Below are positions 49,750 through 59,303 of a stretch of 62,883 nt of DNA, piece after piece. How positions within the stretch are numbered: position 1 is the stretch's first letter; each line of letters starts with the position of its first letter. The position numbers were made by a program, and so were the translations under genes. Below the pieces are notes generated by a model. It searched no databases. It had not been told where the DNA came from and worked only from the letters and a program-made list of their open reading frames with translations. The stretch lies in contig NZ_VYKL01000059.1 of NCBI RefSeq assembly GCF_008710145.1, forward strand, positions 1-62,883, given 5' to 3'. Source of the stretch: Niallia endozanthoxylica. GTDB taxonomy: Bacteria; Bacillota; Bacilli; Bacillales; Cytobacillaceae.

Positions 49750-52170
49750 ATGAGTTTCAATCATCATGAAATTGAGAAAAAGTGGCAAAAACATTGGGAA
49801 GAAAATAAAACCTTTAAAACAAGCGAAGATAAAGGAAAGCGTAAATTTTATGCGCTTGATATGTTTCCTTACCCATCTGGTGCCGGTCTCCATGTAGGAC
49901 ATCCAGAAGGCTATACAGCAACTGATATTCTTTCAAGAATGAAAAGAATGCAGGGATATAATGTCCTTCACCCAATGGGCTGGGATGCTTTCGGACTTCC
50001 AGCAGAGCAATATGCTTTAGATACAGGAAATGACCCTGCAGAATTTACAGAGCAGAATATTAATAATTTCCGCCGGCAAATTAAATCTTTAGGTTTCTCC
50101 TATGATTGGGACCGTGAAATTAATACGACGGATCCAAACTATTATAAATGGACGCAATGGATCTTTCTAAAGCTTTATGAAAAGGGCCTTGCCTATATTG
50201 ATGAGGTGCCTGTTAACTGGTGCCCTGCTTTAGGAACTGTGCTTGCAAACGAAGAGGTTATAGATGGAAAGAGTGAGCGCGGAGGACACCCGGTAGAGCG
50301 CCGTCCGATGAAGCAGTGGAATTTGAGAATTACGGCTTATGCTGACCGTTTACTCGAGGACCTTGAAGAATTAGATTGGCCTGAAAGCATTAAAGATATG
50401 CAGAGAAATTGGATCGGCCGATCAGAAGGAGCAGAGGTTAACTTCCAAATTGATGGACATGATGACAGTTTTACTGTTTTCACTACGCGTCCTGATACAC
50501 TATTTGGAGCAACTTATGCGGTGCTTGCACCTGAACATGATTTAGTTGCGAAAATTACGACTGACCAGCAGCGTCAGGCAGTTGAAGATTATTTAGAGCA
50601 AATTAAAAGTAAAAGTGATTTAGAAAGAACAGATTTGGCAAAGGAAAAGACAGGAGTTTTCACGGGGGCTTATGCTATTAATCCAGTAAATGATGTAAGA
50701 ATTCCGATTTGGATTGCTGATTATGTATTGGCTAGCTACGGTACTGGTGCGATTATGGCTGTTCCGGGTCATGATGAGCGCGACTATGAATTTGCTAAGA
50801 AGTTTAATTTAGAAATTAAAGAGGTTGTAGCAGGCGGAGACATTGAAAGAGAAGCGTATGCAGGCGATGGACCGCATGTGAATTCTGATTTTCTAAATGG
50901 ATTAAACAAAGAAGAAGCGATTAGTAAAATGATTGCTTGGCTTGAAGAAAAGGGAATTGGGACGAAAAAAGTAACATACCGCCTTCGTGATTGGCTGTTC
51001 AGCCGTCAGCGTTATTGGGGTGAGCCAATTCCAGTTATCCATTGGGAAGACGGTACGATGACAGCAGTACCGGAAGAGGAGCTGCCGCTTATTCTGCCGG
51101 TTACGACAGAAATTAAACCATCTGGTACGGGAGAATCCCCATTGGCCAATATCGAGGATTGGGTGAATGTAGTTGATCCTATTAACGGTAAAAAGGGACG
51201 CCGTGAAACAAATACAATGCCGCAATGGGGCGGAAGCTGCTGGTATTTCCTTCGCTTCATCGACCCGCATAATGATAAAGTGTTAGCAGACCCGGAGAAA
51301 TTAAAAGAGTGGCTTCCAGTTGACATCTATATCGGCGGAGCAGAGCATGCGGTATTACACTTATTATATGCTCGTTTCTGGCATAAATTTTTATATGATA
51401 TCGGCGTGGTTCCAACAAAAGAACCGTTCCAAAAGTTATTTAACCAAGGAATGATCTTAGGGGAAAACAATGAAAAAATGAGTAAATCTAAGGGGAATGT
51501 AGTAAATCCTGATGAGATTGTAGATAGTCATGGTGCGGATACTTTGCGATTATATGAAATGTTCATGGGACCGCTTGATGGATCTATTGCCTGGTCTGCA
51601 AACGGTGTGGATGGATCTAGACGTTTCTTAGACAGAATTTGGCGTTTATTCATTGAAGACAATGGCAGTTTGAATTCTAAGATTAAAGAGAATGAAAAGG
51701 AAAGCAATCTTGAGAAAATCTATCATCAAACGGTTAAAAAAGTCACAGAAGATTATGAAGGCTTACGTTTTAACACAGCTATTTCACAGTTAATGGTGTT
51801 TATTAATGAAGCTTATAAAGCAGAGGTTTTGCCGATTCATTATATGGAGGGCTTTGTGAAATTACTGTCCCCAATCGCACCTCATATTTCCGAAGAGCTA
51901 TGGGAGAAGCTTGGTCATACAGATGCCAGCATTGCTTATGAGGCATGGCCTGCATATGACGAAGCAAAGTTAAAGGATGATGAAATTGAGATTGTCATTC
52001 AAATAAACGGCAAAGTTAAAGCGAAACTTGTAGTTCCAGCTAATACAAATAAAGATGCACTGGAGCAAATTGCAATGGACGATGACAAAGTGAAGGCACA
52101 AATTGATGGGAAAACCGTTCGAAAAGTCATTGCCGTTCCTGGAAAACTCGTTAATATTGTCGCAAACTAA
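49750..52170 (+). CDS. leuS: Leucyl-tRNA synthetase
   Basis: Charges tRNA-Leu. A class I synthetase of 806 residues: the HIGH motif reads HVGH (48-51), the editing domain (CP1) is at about 225-420 with TTRPDTLFGATY, and KMSKS is at 576-580. The C-terminal anticodon-binding and Leu-specific domains complete it. AGGAGG precedes the ATG. It is controlled by the T-box just upstream. Confidence 0.98.
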   Translation: MSFNHHEIEKKWQKHWEENKTFKTSEDKGKRKFYALDMFPYPSGAGLHVGHPEGYTATDILSRMKRMQGYNVLHPMGWDAFGLPAEQYALDTGNDPAEFTEQNINNFRRQIKSLGFSYDWDREINTTDPNYYKWTQWIFLKLYEKGLAYIDEVPVNWCPALGTVLANEEVIDGKSERGGHPVERRPMKQWNLRITAYADRLLEDLEELDWPESIKDMQRNWIGRSEGAEVNFQIDGHDDSFTVFTTRPDTLFGATYAVLAPEHDLVAKITTDQQRQAVEDYLEQIKSKSDLERTDLAKEKTGVFTGAYAINPVNDVRIPIWIADYVLASYGTGAIMAVPGHDERDYEFAKKFNLEIKEVVAGGDIEREAYAGDGPHVNSDFLNGLNKEEAISKMIAWLEEKGIGTKKVTYRLRDWLFSRQRYWGEPIPVIHWEDGTMTAVPEEELPLILPVTTEIKPSGTGESPLANIEDWVNVVDPINGKKGRRETNTMPQWGGSCWYFLRFIDPHNDKVLADPEKLKEWLPVDIYIGGAEHAVLHLLYARFWHKFLYDIGVVPTKEPFQKLFNQGMILGENNEKMSKSKGNVVNPDEIVDSHGADTLRLYEMFMGPLDGSIAWSANGVDGSRRFLDRIWRLFIEDNGSLNSKIKENEKESNLEKIYHQTVKKVTEDYEGLRFNTAISQLMVFINEAYKAEVLPIHYMEGFVKLLSPIAPHISEELWEKLGHTDASIAYEAWPAYDEAKLKDDEIEIVIQINGKVKAKLVVPANTNKDALEQIAMDDDKVKAQIDGKTVRKVIAVPGKLVNIVAN

Positions 52171-52266
52171 GAAGTAAAGTAGAATAAATAAATGAACGGC
52201 ATTTCTTACTATAGAAAGGAATGCCGTTATGTTAAAAAAGATAAACGAACATTAGGGGTGTAATAC

Positions 52267-52572
52267 ATGAGTCAAATGGCTGTCATTAACACATATGAAT
52301 TAAATGAAAAGCTCGAGGCAGGGGAAAAGCTGGAGCTTGTAGATGTGAGAGAACACGATGAAGTGGCAATGGGCATGATTCCAGGTGCAAAGCATATCCC
52401 AATGGGAGAAATCCCGGCAAACTTAGCCCATTTTGACAAAGACAAAGAATATATTATGATTTGCCGTTCTGGCTCCAGAAGTGCATATGTTTGTGAGTTT
52501 TTACAAGCACAAGGCTATAAAGTCCGCAATATGACTGGCGGGATGCTAGAGTGGAGAGGTAAAACAGAGTAA
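52267..52572 (+). CDS. Single-domain rhodanese-like protein
   Basis: 101 residues, cytoplasmic. The rhodanese fold has LVDVREHDEVAMGMIPGA and an active-site loop with Cys in MICRSGSRSAYV. This makes it a likely sulfur carrier or sulfurtransferase; the partner is unknown. AGGGGTG lies upstream of the ATG. It has its own terminator, and probably its own promoter, after leuS. Confidence 0.9.
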   Translation: MSQMAVINTYELNEKLEAGEKLELVDVREHDEVAMGMIPGAKHIPMGEIPANLAHFDKDKEYIMICRSGSRSAYVCEFLQAQGYKVRNMTGGMLEWRGKTE

Positions 52573-52579
52573 CGCAAAG

Positions 52580-52610
52580 AAGCATGGGGGCGCTCCTCAT
52601 GCTTTTTTGT
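52580..52610. terminator. Terminator between the rhodanese gene and livF
   Basis: aagcatg...catgctt stem with TTTTTT on the plus strand, between convergent genes. Confidence 0.8.
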
Positions 52611-52612
52611 GG

Positions 52613-53320
52613 TTAATGGCCACCAAGATAGGCCATTTTAATTTGATCGCTTGCCCGCAGTTCTTCAGCAGAACCCTGTAATACAACACGGCCAGTTTCA
52701 ATGACATAGGCCTGATTGGCAATAGTAAGAGCCATATTGGCATTCTGCTCAACCAGCATAATGGTTGTGCCCGTAGCCTTGATTTCTGTAATCATTCGAA
52801 AGATGGTTTTGACTAATAATGGTGCAAGTCCCATCGAAGGTTCATCTAATAACAGCAGCCGTGGTCTGGCCATTAACGCTCTCCCCATGGCCAGCATTTG
52901 CTGTTCGCCTCCAGAAAGAGTACCAGATTGCTGCTTGCGTCTTTCATAGAGACGTGGAAATAAATCATATACTTTTTGAAAATCTTCTTTTATTTCTTTT
53001 TTATCCCGACGAAGATAAGCACCCATTTCAAGATTTTCCTCTACACTCATATTGGCAAACACGCGGCGGCCTTCTGGGACATGGGAAATACCCTTTTTAA
53101 CAATCAGTTGTGCCTGTCTACCTGTAATGTCTTCACTTTCAAAAATAATACTGCCTTGTTTCGGCTTTAATAAACCGGAAATGGTTTTGAGCAGTGTGCT
53201 TTTTCCGGCTCCGTTTGCCCCGATTAAAGTAACAATTTCTCCCTGCTTTACCTCTAGGGCAACATCCTTTAGGGCATGAATATGACCATAATAGACATTT
53301 AATCCGTCAATTCGCAGCAT
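52613..53320 (-). CDS. livF: Branched-chain amino acid ABC transporter ATP-binding protein LivF
   Basis: 235 residues. Walker A GANGAGKSTLL, signature LSGGEQQMLAMGRAL and Walker B LLLLDEPSMGLAP mark the LivF type. It pairs with LivG to power uptake of Leu/Ile/Val or related amino acids through LivHM. Its ATG overlaps the livG stop by one base. Last gene of livKHMGF. Confidence 0.95.
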   Translation of the reverse strand: MLRIDGLNVYYGHIHALKDVALEVKQGEIVTLIGANGAGKSTLLKTISGLLKPKQGSIIFESEDITGRQAQLIVKKGISHVPEGRRVFANMSVEENLEMGAYLRRDKKEIKEDFQKVYDLFPRLYERRKQQSGTLSGGEQQMLAMGRALMARPRLLLLDEPSMGLAPLLVKTIFRMITEIKATGTTIMLVEQNANMALTIANQAYVIETGRVVLQGSAEELRASDQIKMAYLGGH

Positions 53321-54099
53321 TAGGACACCTCCTCGCCCAGATAGGCTTCAATTACCTTTGGATTATTCCTAATTTCTTCAGGAATCCCCTCCGCAATTAA
53401 TTTTCCGTGGTCAAGTACATAAATTCGTTCACAAACCCCCATAACCAACTGCATATCATGCTCAATCAGAATGACGGTTAAATCAAATTGCTCGCGAATA
53501 AAGCTGATTAAATCCATCAGTTCTTTTGTTTCTTGAGGGTTCATCCCGGCAGCAGGCTCATCTAAGAGCAGCAGCTGTGGTGAAGCAGCGAGAGCACGGG
53601 CAATTTCCAGCCGGCGCTGCTGACCGTAGGGAAGATTTTTTGCTTTTTCATCCTTATAAACATCTAAATGAAAAATTTTTAAACATTCAATAGCCTTTTC
53701 TTCCATTTCTTTTTCACCTGAAAAGTGAAAGGGAAGGCGGAAGATAGATGACAAAATGGAATGCTTAGCCAAGGTGTGATAGGCAATCATTACATTATCA
53801 AGAACAGTTAAGTCGTTGAATAAACGAATATTCTGGAAAGTTCTGCTAATCCCCTTTTGTGTGATTTTATAGGGAGGGAACCCATTAAGTTTTTTTTCAT
53901 TCAGGAGAATGCTGCCTTCTGTCGGTACATAAACACCGGTAAGGAGGTTAAATAAGGTTGTTTTTCCAGCCCCGTTTGGTCCGATTAATCCGACTAGCTC
54001 GCCTTTATGGATTTCCATCAGGATGTTAGAAACAGCCTTTAAGCCGCCAAACTGGATACCGGCATGGTCTACCTTAAGCAATGGTGTGTTTGTTATCAT
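53320..54099 (-). CDS. livG: Branched-chain amino acid ABC transporter ATP-binding protein LivG
   Basis: 259 residues. Walker A GPNGAGKTTLFN, signature LPYGQQRRLEIARAL (the QQ-R form typical of LivG), Walker B LLLLDEPAAGMNP. GGAGGAG lies upstream of the ATG. It overlaps livM by 26 bp. Confidence 0.95.
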   Translation of the reverse strand: MITNTPLLKVDHAGIQFGGLKAVSNILMEIHKGELVGLIGPNGAGKTTLFNLLTGVYVPTEGSILLNEKKLNGFPPYKITQKGISRTFQNIRLFNDLTVLDNVMIAYHTLAKHSILSSIFRLPFHFSGEKEMEEKAIECLKIFHLDVYKDEKAKNLPYGQQRRLEIARALAASPQLLLLDEPAAGMNPQETKELMDLISFIREQFDLTVILIEHDMQLVMGVCERIYVLDHGKLIAEGIPEEIRNNPKVIEAYLGEEVS

Positions 54100-55048
54100 C
54101 CTGAGACTCCTCCTTAATTACTGGTTTCTTTTTAAAAAATGCTGTCAGCTCTTTCGTTCCCATTAACCCTTGTGGGCGATAAATCATCATGATAATTAAA
54201 ACGAGACTATAAATAATCATTCTTGTTTCAGGATAGTCCTGGAGGAACGTAGAAACGATGGTAAGAAAAATAGCGGATATGATGGAACCTGATAAACTGC
54301 CAAGACCACCAAGCACAACATAGATTAAAATATCAATAGACTTTAAGAAACCAAAGTTTGAGGGCTGGATAATATAAAAATTATGAGCATATAAAGAGCC
54401 GGCAACACCTGCAAAAAAAGCACCGATAATAAAAGCAGCCACTTTATAATAGGTTGTGTTTATCCCCATAGCATCTGCAGCAATTTCGTCTTCTCTTACC
54501 GATAAACAGGCTCGTCCATGTCTTGAGTGAGTAAAATTTCGGATGGCTAAAATCGTGAGCAGCATCGAAAAAAATACCCAAGGCCAGGTAGCCATATGAG
54601 AGACCTGCATACCGCTTGCCCCGCCGACATAGTCAACATTTAATAGAATGATACGGACTATCTCCCCGAAGCCCAAAGTGGCAATGGCCAAATAATCCCC
54701 TCGGAGCCTCAGGGTCGGAGTCCCGATTACGAGACCTGAAAGAGCGGCCGCTATCCCTCCAGTTATGATTGCTAGCCAAAAGGGGAGACCTAATTTCATA
54801 GTGATAATCGCGGATGCGTAGGCACCGACAGCAAGAAATCCGGCATGGCCAATCGAGAATTGTCCTGTTATGCCAATAATAAGATGTAAGCTGACCGTCA
54901 GAATGATGTTGATTGAGATTAGGAGAATCATATTGACGTAAAAAGGATTTAACTGACCACCGACAATCAGGAATTGGATGCTGAAAAATACGATAAAAGC
55001 CAATCCAATCGAAAGCCAAAATCCTTTTGATTGTTTTAGTATAGACAT
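54074..55048 (-). CDS. livM: Branched-chain amino acid ABC transporter permease LivM
   Basis: 324 residues with eight to nine transmembrane helices. The LivM hallmarks FSIGHAGFLAVGAYASA and GDYLAIATLGFGEIVR are present, and the cytoplasmic loop SVREDEIAADAMGINTTYYK contacts the ATPases. AAAGGAGG precedes the ATG. It forms the channel with LivH. Confidence 0.95.
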   Translation of the reverse strand: MSILKQSKGFWLSIGLAFIVFFSIQFLIVGGQLNPFYVNMILLISINIILTVSLHLIIGITGQFSIGHAGFLAVGAYASAIITMKLGLPFWLAIITGGIAAALSGLVIGTPTLRLRGDYLAIATLGFGEIVRIILLNVDYVGGASGMQVSHMATWPWVFFSMLLTILAIRNFTHSRHGRACLSVREDEIAADAMGINTTYYKVAAFIIGAFFAGVAGSLYAHNFYIIQPSNFGFLKSIDILIYVVLGGLGSLSGSIISAIFLTIVSTFLQDYPETRMIIYSLVLIIMMIYRPQGLMGTKELTAFFKKKPVIKEESQDDNKHTIA

Positions 55049-55063
55049 GGTGTCCAGCCTCCT

Positions 55064-55942
55064 TTATACTTTTTCTTTGACATTTTTTCCGAATAAACCG
55101 GATGGACGAAAAATTAAAATAAGGATTAATACGATAAAGGCAACTCCATCACGCCACAGGGAGAATCCGGAGGCACTGACAAAGGATTCAATGACGCCTA
55201 AGAGAAGTCCTCCGACCATCGCTCCAGGTATAATTCCTATACCTCCTAGTACTGCGGCGATAAATGCCTTTAAACCGGGAATAATGCCCATTAGCGGTTC
55301 AATTTTTACATAATAGGTTCCAAAAATAACGCCTGCAGCACCTGCCAATGCCGAGCCGATAGCAAATGTGGCAGAAATCGTGTTATTTACATTTACCCCC
55401 ATCAATTTGGCTGCATCAGCATCATAGGATACCGCCCGCATAGCTTTACCGATTTTTGTTTTATGAACGATAAACTGGAGGATAATCATAAGAGCCACTG
55501 AAATGGCAAGGATGAATAAGGATTGGCCGCTTATTGTGATGCCGAGGAAATCAATGTTTTTGGCAGGCAGGACATCACCGGGATATGCTACCGGCTGCGC
55601 ACCGCGAAAATAGATGAAGCCATATTCGATTAAGAGAGACACACCGATTGCTGTTATGAGTGCAGCGATTCTTGTTGCGTTTCGAAGAGGTTTATAGGCG
55701 ATTCTCTCAATTAGGACGCCAAATATCGCGCAGGCGGCCATTGAAATCAGTAAGGCAGGGAAAAAGCTGAGGCCAAGGACAGTGATGGAATAGAAGCCTA
55801 TAAATGACCCAATCATAAACACATCGCCATGTGCAAAGTTAATTAACTTCACGATTCCATACACCATAGTGTATCCCAGCGCAATGAGTGCATAGATACT
55901 GCCAAGCGATATTCCGTTAACGAATTGTTGGAGAAGTTCCAT
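55064..55942 (-). CDS. livH: Branched-chain amino acid ABC transporter permease LivH
   Basis: 292 residues with about eight transmembrane helices. The family start (LQQFVNGISLGSIYALIALG) and LINFAHGDVFMIG are seen, as is the coupling loop RAVSYDADAAKLMGV. AAGGAG lies 12 nt before the ATG. A stem-loop separates it from livK, which may lower its expression relative to the binding protein. Confidence 0.95.
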   Translation of the reverse strand: MELLQQFVNGISLGSIYALIALGYTMVYGIVKLINFAHGDVFMIGSFIGFYSITVLGLSFFPALLISMAACAIFGVLIERIAYKPLRNATRIAALITAIGVSLLIEYGFIYFRGAQPVAYPGDVLPAKNIDFLGITISGQSLFILAISVALMIILQFIVHKTKIGKAMRAVSYDADAAKLMGVNVNNTISATFAIGSALAGAAGVIFGTYYVKIEPLMGIIPGLKAFIAAVLGGIGIIPGAMVGGLLLGVIESFVSASGFSLWRDGVAFIVLILILIFRPSGLFGKNVKEKV

Positions 55943-55980
55943 CTAAGCTCACACTCCTTGAAAAACAAATTTGGATTAAG

Positions 55981-56005
55981 AAATAGGGGGCATAGCCCCC
56001 TATTT
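55981..56005 (-). terminator. Intercistronic stem-loop between livK and livH
   Basis: aaataggggg / cccctattt, a strong stem without a good U-run in the direction of transcription. It could partly terminate, or protect the livK mRNA 3' end. Confidence 0.5.
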
Positions 56006-56052
56006 CAGAATGGATTTAGTTGTTCATCAACGATAACGAAGGAGCTGCAGGA

Positions 56053-57237
56053 TTAAGGATTCACCTTTGTTTCAAAAACCTGCTCTCCATTTTTAAAGGT
56101 GAGAATAGTTGCGGATTTTACAGGATTATGCTTTTCATCATAGGTAAAGTTACCAGTGATAAGTAGTAAATCCTTTGTTTCCTCCAATGCTTCTTTAATC
56201 TTTACAGGATCTGCACTGCCTGCACGTTTAATAGCGTCCGCTAGTAAATAAGCAGTATCATAGCCTAGAGCATTAAAGGCGTCCGGGGTTTCTTTATATT
56301 TTGCTTCATAAGCTTTTACGAAGTTTTGGATTTTCTCATCTGTGTCTCCTGATGAATAATGATTGGTAATATAGGTATTTGTTAAGGCTTCTGCACCGGC
56401 AATTTCAACAAGTGTCGGTGAATCCCAGCCATCACCGCCCATGAACGGTACGTCAAAGCCTAATTCCTTCGCTTGCTTTAGAATTAAACCAACCTCTTCG
56501 TAATAACCAGGAACATAGACAAATTCAGGATTTTTTGATTTTAGTCTTGTTAATGTAGCACGGAAATCAGTATCCTTTGCCACATAGGCTTCTTCGCCAA
56601 TGACTTTACCGCCGTTTTCTTCAAAGGCTTCTTTAAAAGCGCTTGCTAATCCTTTTGCATAGTCATTAGAGCTATCAATTAGAATGGCTGCGCTATTAAC
56701 ACCTAAATCTTTTGCAGCAAAGTTAGCCGCAATCTCACCTTGGAATGGATCAATGAAGCATGTTCTAAAAATAAAATCATTCAGTTTATCATCTTTAAAT
56801 GTAATATCCGGGTTTGTTCCTGATGGGGTGATTATTGGAATCTGATTGTCCTGAGCGATTTGTACTTGTGCAAGAGTATTGGTGCTAGTTGCAGCGCCGA
56901 CAATCGCTGATACCTTATCCTGGTTAATCAGTTTGAGAGTGCCGCTTGTTGCTTCGGCAGCCTCTGATTTGTTATCGACCTTAACAAGTTCAATTTTCTT
57001 TCCATCGATGCCTTCCTTATTAATTTCTTCGATTGCTAAATCTAACCCTTCAGCAATTCCCTGACCATAAGAAGCCACATTACCTGATAACTCCAGGTTG
57101 GCACCGATTCTAATCTTGTCTCCGCTGCCATTTGATTCAGTACCAGAAGTTTGTTCATCATTTCCAGAGCAAGCTGCCAAAACTCCAGCCGAAAGCATAA
57201 GTGACATGAAAAGAGCATTTAACTTTCTTTTTCTCAT
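56053..57237 (-). CDS. livK: Branched-chain amino acid ABC transporter substrate-binding lipoprotein LivK
   Basis: 394 residues. A lipoprotein signal (VLAACSGN) is followed by a type I periplasmic-binding fold of the Leu/Ile/Val family: IRIGANLELSGNVASYGQG, IVGAATSTNT, IPIITPSGTNPDIT. ATG 57237 has GAGGGGGAG upstream; the longer in-frame start lacks such a site. It heads the livKHMGF operon. The precise amino acid is not deducible. Confidence 0.94.
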   Translation of the reverse strand: MRKRKLNALFMSLMLSAGVLAACSGNDEQTSGTESNGSGDKIRIGANLELSGNVASYGQGIAEGLDLAIEEINKEGIDGKKIELVKVDNKSEAAEATSGTLKLINQDKVSAIVGAATSTNTLAQVQIAQDNQIPIITPSGTNPDITFKDDKLNDFIFRTCFIDPFQGEIAANFAAKDLGVNSAAILIDSSNDYAKGLASAFKEAFEENGGKVIGEEAYVAKDTDFRATLTRLKSKNPEFVYVPGYYEEVGLILKQAKELGFDVPFMGGDGWDSPTLVEIAGAEALTNTYITNHYSSGDTDEKIQNFVKAYEAKYKETPDAFNALGYDTAYLLADAIKRAGSADPVKIKEALEETKDLLLITGNFTYDEKHNPVKSATILTFKNGEQVFETKVNP

Positions 57238-57475
57238 ACTTCTCCCCCTCATAAAAAGTGGTTTTGACTTTTGTACTGGTTTGTTCTTGGTCATGAGAAG
57301 ATAAACATAGGAGACTTCTATTATTCTGAAGATATTGTACAAGATATGCCTTAATAAGTCTATTTAATTATCAGAACAAACTGAATATTTAGTAAATTAG
57401 TCTGAGATGTTCTACATAAAGTTACAATATTTTAAATAGCAGAAAGGTTAAAAAATTAAAAAAAAGGAAAAAATA

Positions 57476-57697
57476 ATGAATAATTATATAGAAGGAAAGC
57501 GAGCGAGAGAATTGATTCAGGTTAAATTATTTGATGAGGAGTACGAGAAGAATTTAGAGTCCGAGATGAATCGTTTTTTAAAAGGCTTGGATGAAAGGAA
57601 ATTAGTGGATATTAAATATAATATTGCAGCAATGCCTGATGACGAGGATGAGGAGCAAATCTATTGTTTTTCAGCCATGATTATTTATCGAGCCTGA
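57476..57697 (+). CDS. cse60: Sporulation protein Cse60-like
   Basis: 73 residues from ATG 57476 (AAAAGG upstream). The core from IQVKLFDEEYEKNLE to EQIYCFSAMIIYR resembles B. subtilis Cse60, a small protein made under sigma-E in the mother cell. An in-frame TTG at 57512 would give a 61-residue form closer to the size I recall. No clear sigma-E promoter was found. It is convergent with ytfP. Confidence 0.72.
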   Translation: MNNYIEGKRARELIQVKLFDEEYEKNLESEMNRFLKGLDERKLVDIKYNIAAMPDDEDEEQIYCFSAMIIYRA

Positions 57698-57727
57698 AAA
57701 GAACAGGCTCGATTTGTTTTTTAGTGT

Positions 57728-58987
57728 TTATATACTATACTTGGCAGCATTTTGACCTGCCAGTCGGCCTGTTATAAAAGCTGCTGTAATGTTAAAACCT
57801 CCGGTGTAGCCATGAATATCAAGAATTTCTCCACAAAAATACAGACCATGCATTTTTTTTGAAGCCATTGTTTTTGGTTCAATTTCTTTTGTCGATACAC
57901 CGCCACCGGTAATAAATGCTTTTTCTAGTGAATGTGTACCGTTAACTGTAAAGCGGAACCTTTTACAGCTTTCAGCGAAGCTTCTTATTTTTTCGTTCGA
58001 GAGTGTGGCAGCCTGTGCCATTGCGTCGATTTGATTGTACTCTAGCAAAAAAAGTAAATAGCGCTCTGGAAGTATGTTCTTTAAGACATTTTTTATGCTC
58101 TTTTTTGGTTCAGCTTTGACTAGCTGTAAGAGCTCTTGAAGAAGAGTATCTTCTTTTTTATCTGGAAAGACGTCCAGATTAACCGTCACCTTTTGATCAG
58201 GCGACTTTTTCAACTCTTTAACAATAAATTGGCTGCATCGAAGGACAGCAGGACCGCTGATGCCAAAATGAGTGAAGATCATATCCATTTTATGCATAAT
58301 CACTGTTTTGCCTTTTTGATTCAGAACACTTAAGGCCACATCGCGAAGTGAAAGACCCTGTAATGTTTTTTTTCTAATAAAAGGCTCATTTGAGGTGACC
58401 GGTACTTCTGTAGGAAATAGCTCTGTAATGGTATGTCCAGCCTTTTCCGCCCATGCATAACCATCCCCAGTTGATCCTGTGTGAGGAACAGATTTACCGC
58501 CAACAGCAATAACTAAAGCCTTTGTTTCATAGTGCTTACCGTTTTTTAATAGGACGGACTTTACTTCGTTTTGCTCGTACTTCACCGTTTCAACCGGACT
58601 ATTGGTTTTTATTTCGACACGAAGTTCAGATAGTTTACGCAGTAAGGCATCGACAACGGATTGTGCTTTGTCACTGACAGGAAACATTCGTCCATGATCC
58701 TCTTCCTTTAATTCAATCCCCAATCCTTTGAAAAAAAGAATAATATCTTCATTATTAAAAATGGAAAATGCGCTATGTAAAAATCGACCATTTCCGGGAA
58801 TATGCTTAATTAATTCTTCGGTCGGGAGTCTGTTAGTCACATTACAGCGGCCGCCTCCCGAAATAGCCAGTTTTCTGCCAAGCTTTTCTCCTTTATCAAG
58901 CAGCAGTACTTTTGCTCCGGCTTCTCCGGCTGCAATAGCAGCCATCAAACCAGAAGGACCGCCGCCGATTACGATTACATCATACAT
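57728..58987 (-). CDS. ytfP: HI0933-like FAD-dependent oxidoreductase YtfP
   Basis: 419 residues. The N-terminal FAD-binding motif is VIVIGGGPSGLMAAIAAGEAG; GRKLAISGGGRCNVTN is the family signature, and GGVSTKEIEPKTMASK and GEILDIHGYTGGFN close the FAD site. The family includes BaiN-type enzymes; the in vivo substrate is unknown. It is divergent from murJ with repeat C2 in the spacer. Confidence 0.92.
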   Translation of the reverse strand: MYDVIVIGGGPSGLMAAIAAGEAGAKVLLLDKGEKLGRKLAISGGGRCNVTNRLPTEELIKHIPGNGRFLHSAFSIFNNEDIILFFKGLGIELKEEDHGRMFPVSDKAQSVVDALLRKLSELRVEIKTNSPVETVKYEQNEVKSVLLKNGKHYETKALVIAVGGKSVPHTGSTGDGYAWAEKAGHTITELFPTEVPVTSNEPFIRKKTLQGLSLRDVALSVLNQKGKTVIMHKMDMIFTHFGISGPAVLRCSQFIVKELKKSPDQKVTVNLDVFPDKKEDTLLQELLQLVKAEPKKSIKNVLKNILPERYLLFLLEYNQIDAMAQAATLSNEKIRSFAESCKRFRFTVNGTHSLEKAFITGGGVSTKEIEPKTMASKKMHGLYFCGEILDIHGYTGGFNITAAFITGRLAGQNAAKYSI

Positions 58988-59004
58988 ATAATAAGACCCT
59001 TTCT

Positions 59005-59115
59005 AATCAAATTTGCCTCGTCAAATTTGCGCCCAGATTTTTATTGAGCTTTCTCAATAAAATACCGTAAAAAATTGTAAGGCTCGCCGGAGGCTTAACT
59101 TCAGAATGAAGTTAA
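59005..59115 (-). repeat. Family C interspersed repeat, copy C2
   Basis: Read on the minus strand it has aacttcattctg, gcctccggcgagcctta, a T-run, a ttgagaaagctcaa hairpin and gggcgcaaatttg, parallel to C1 at 46480-46560. It lies in the divergent spacer of ytfP and murJ. Confidence 0.7.
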
Positions 59116-59303
59116 TACTAGAATTCTTTATGAAAGAAGAGTAAACTACAAATAGTGTGTTTTCAAGTGTAATTGTTTATAAAAGGTCATTTTTAGTTAT
59201 AAATTGAAGCAAAATGGAGGTATAGGATAATATATTGTTCGGCTTCTATAATAACTAAGAAGTAACATTGGCAAATTCCTATGTTGATAAGGAGAAGTAC
59301 TGG

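Noticed and set aside
52193..52230. aacggcattt / aaatgccgtt-like hairpin between leuS and the rhodanese gene as leuS terminator
   Set aside because: The stem is there, but no T-run follows, so intrinsic termination is not supported; left out of the features.
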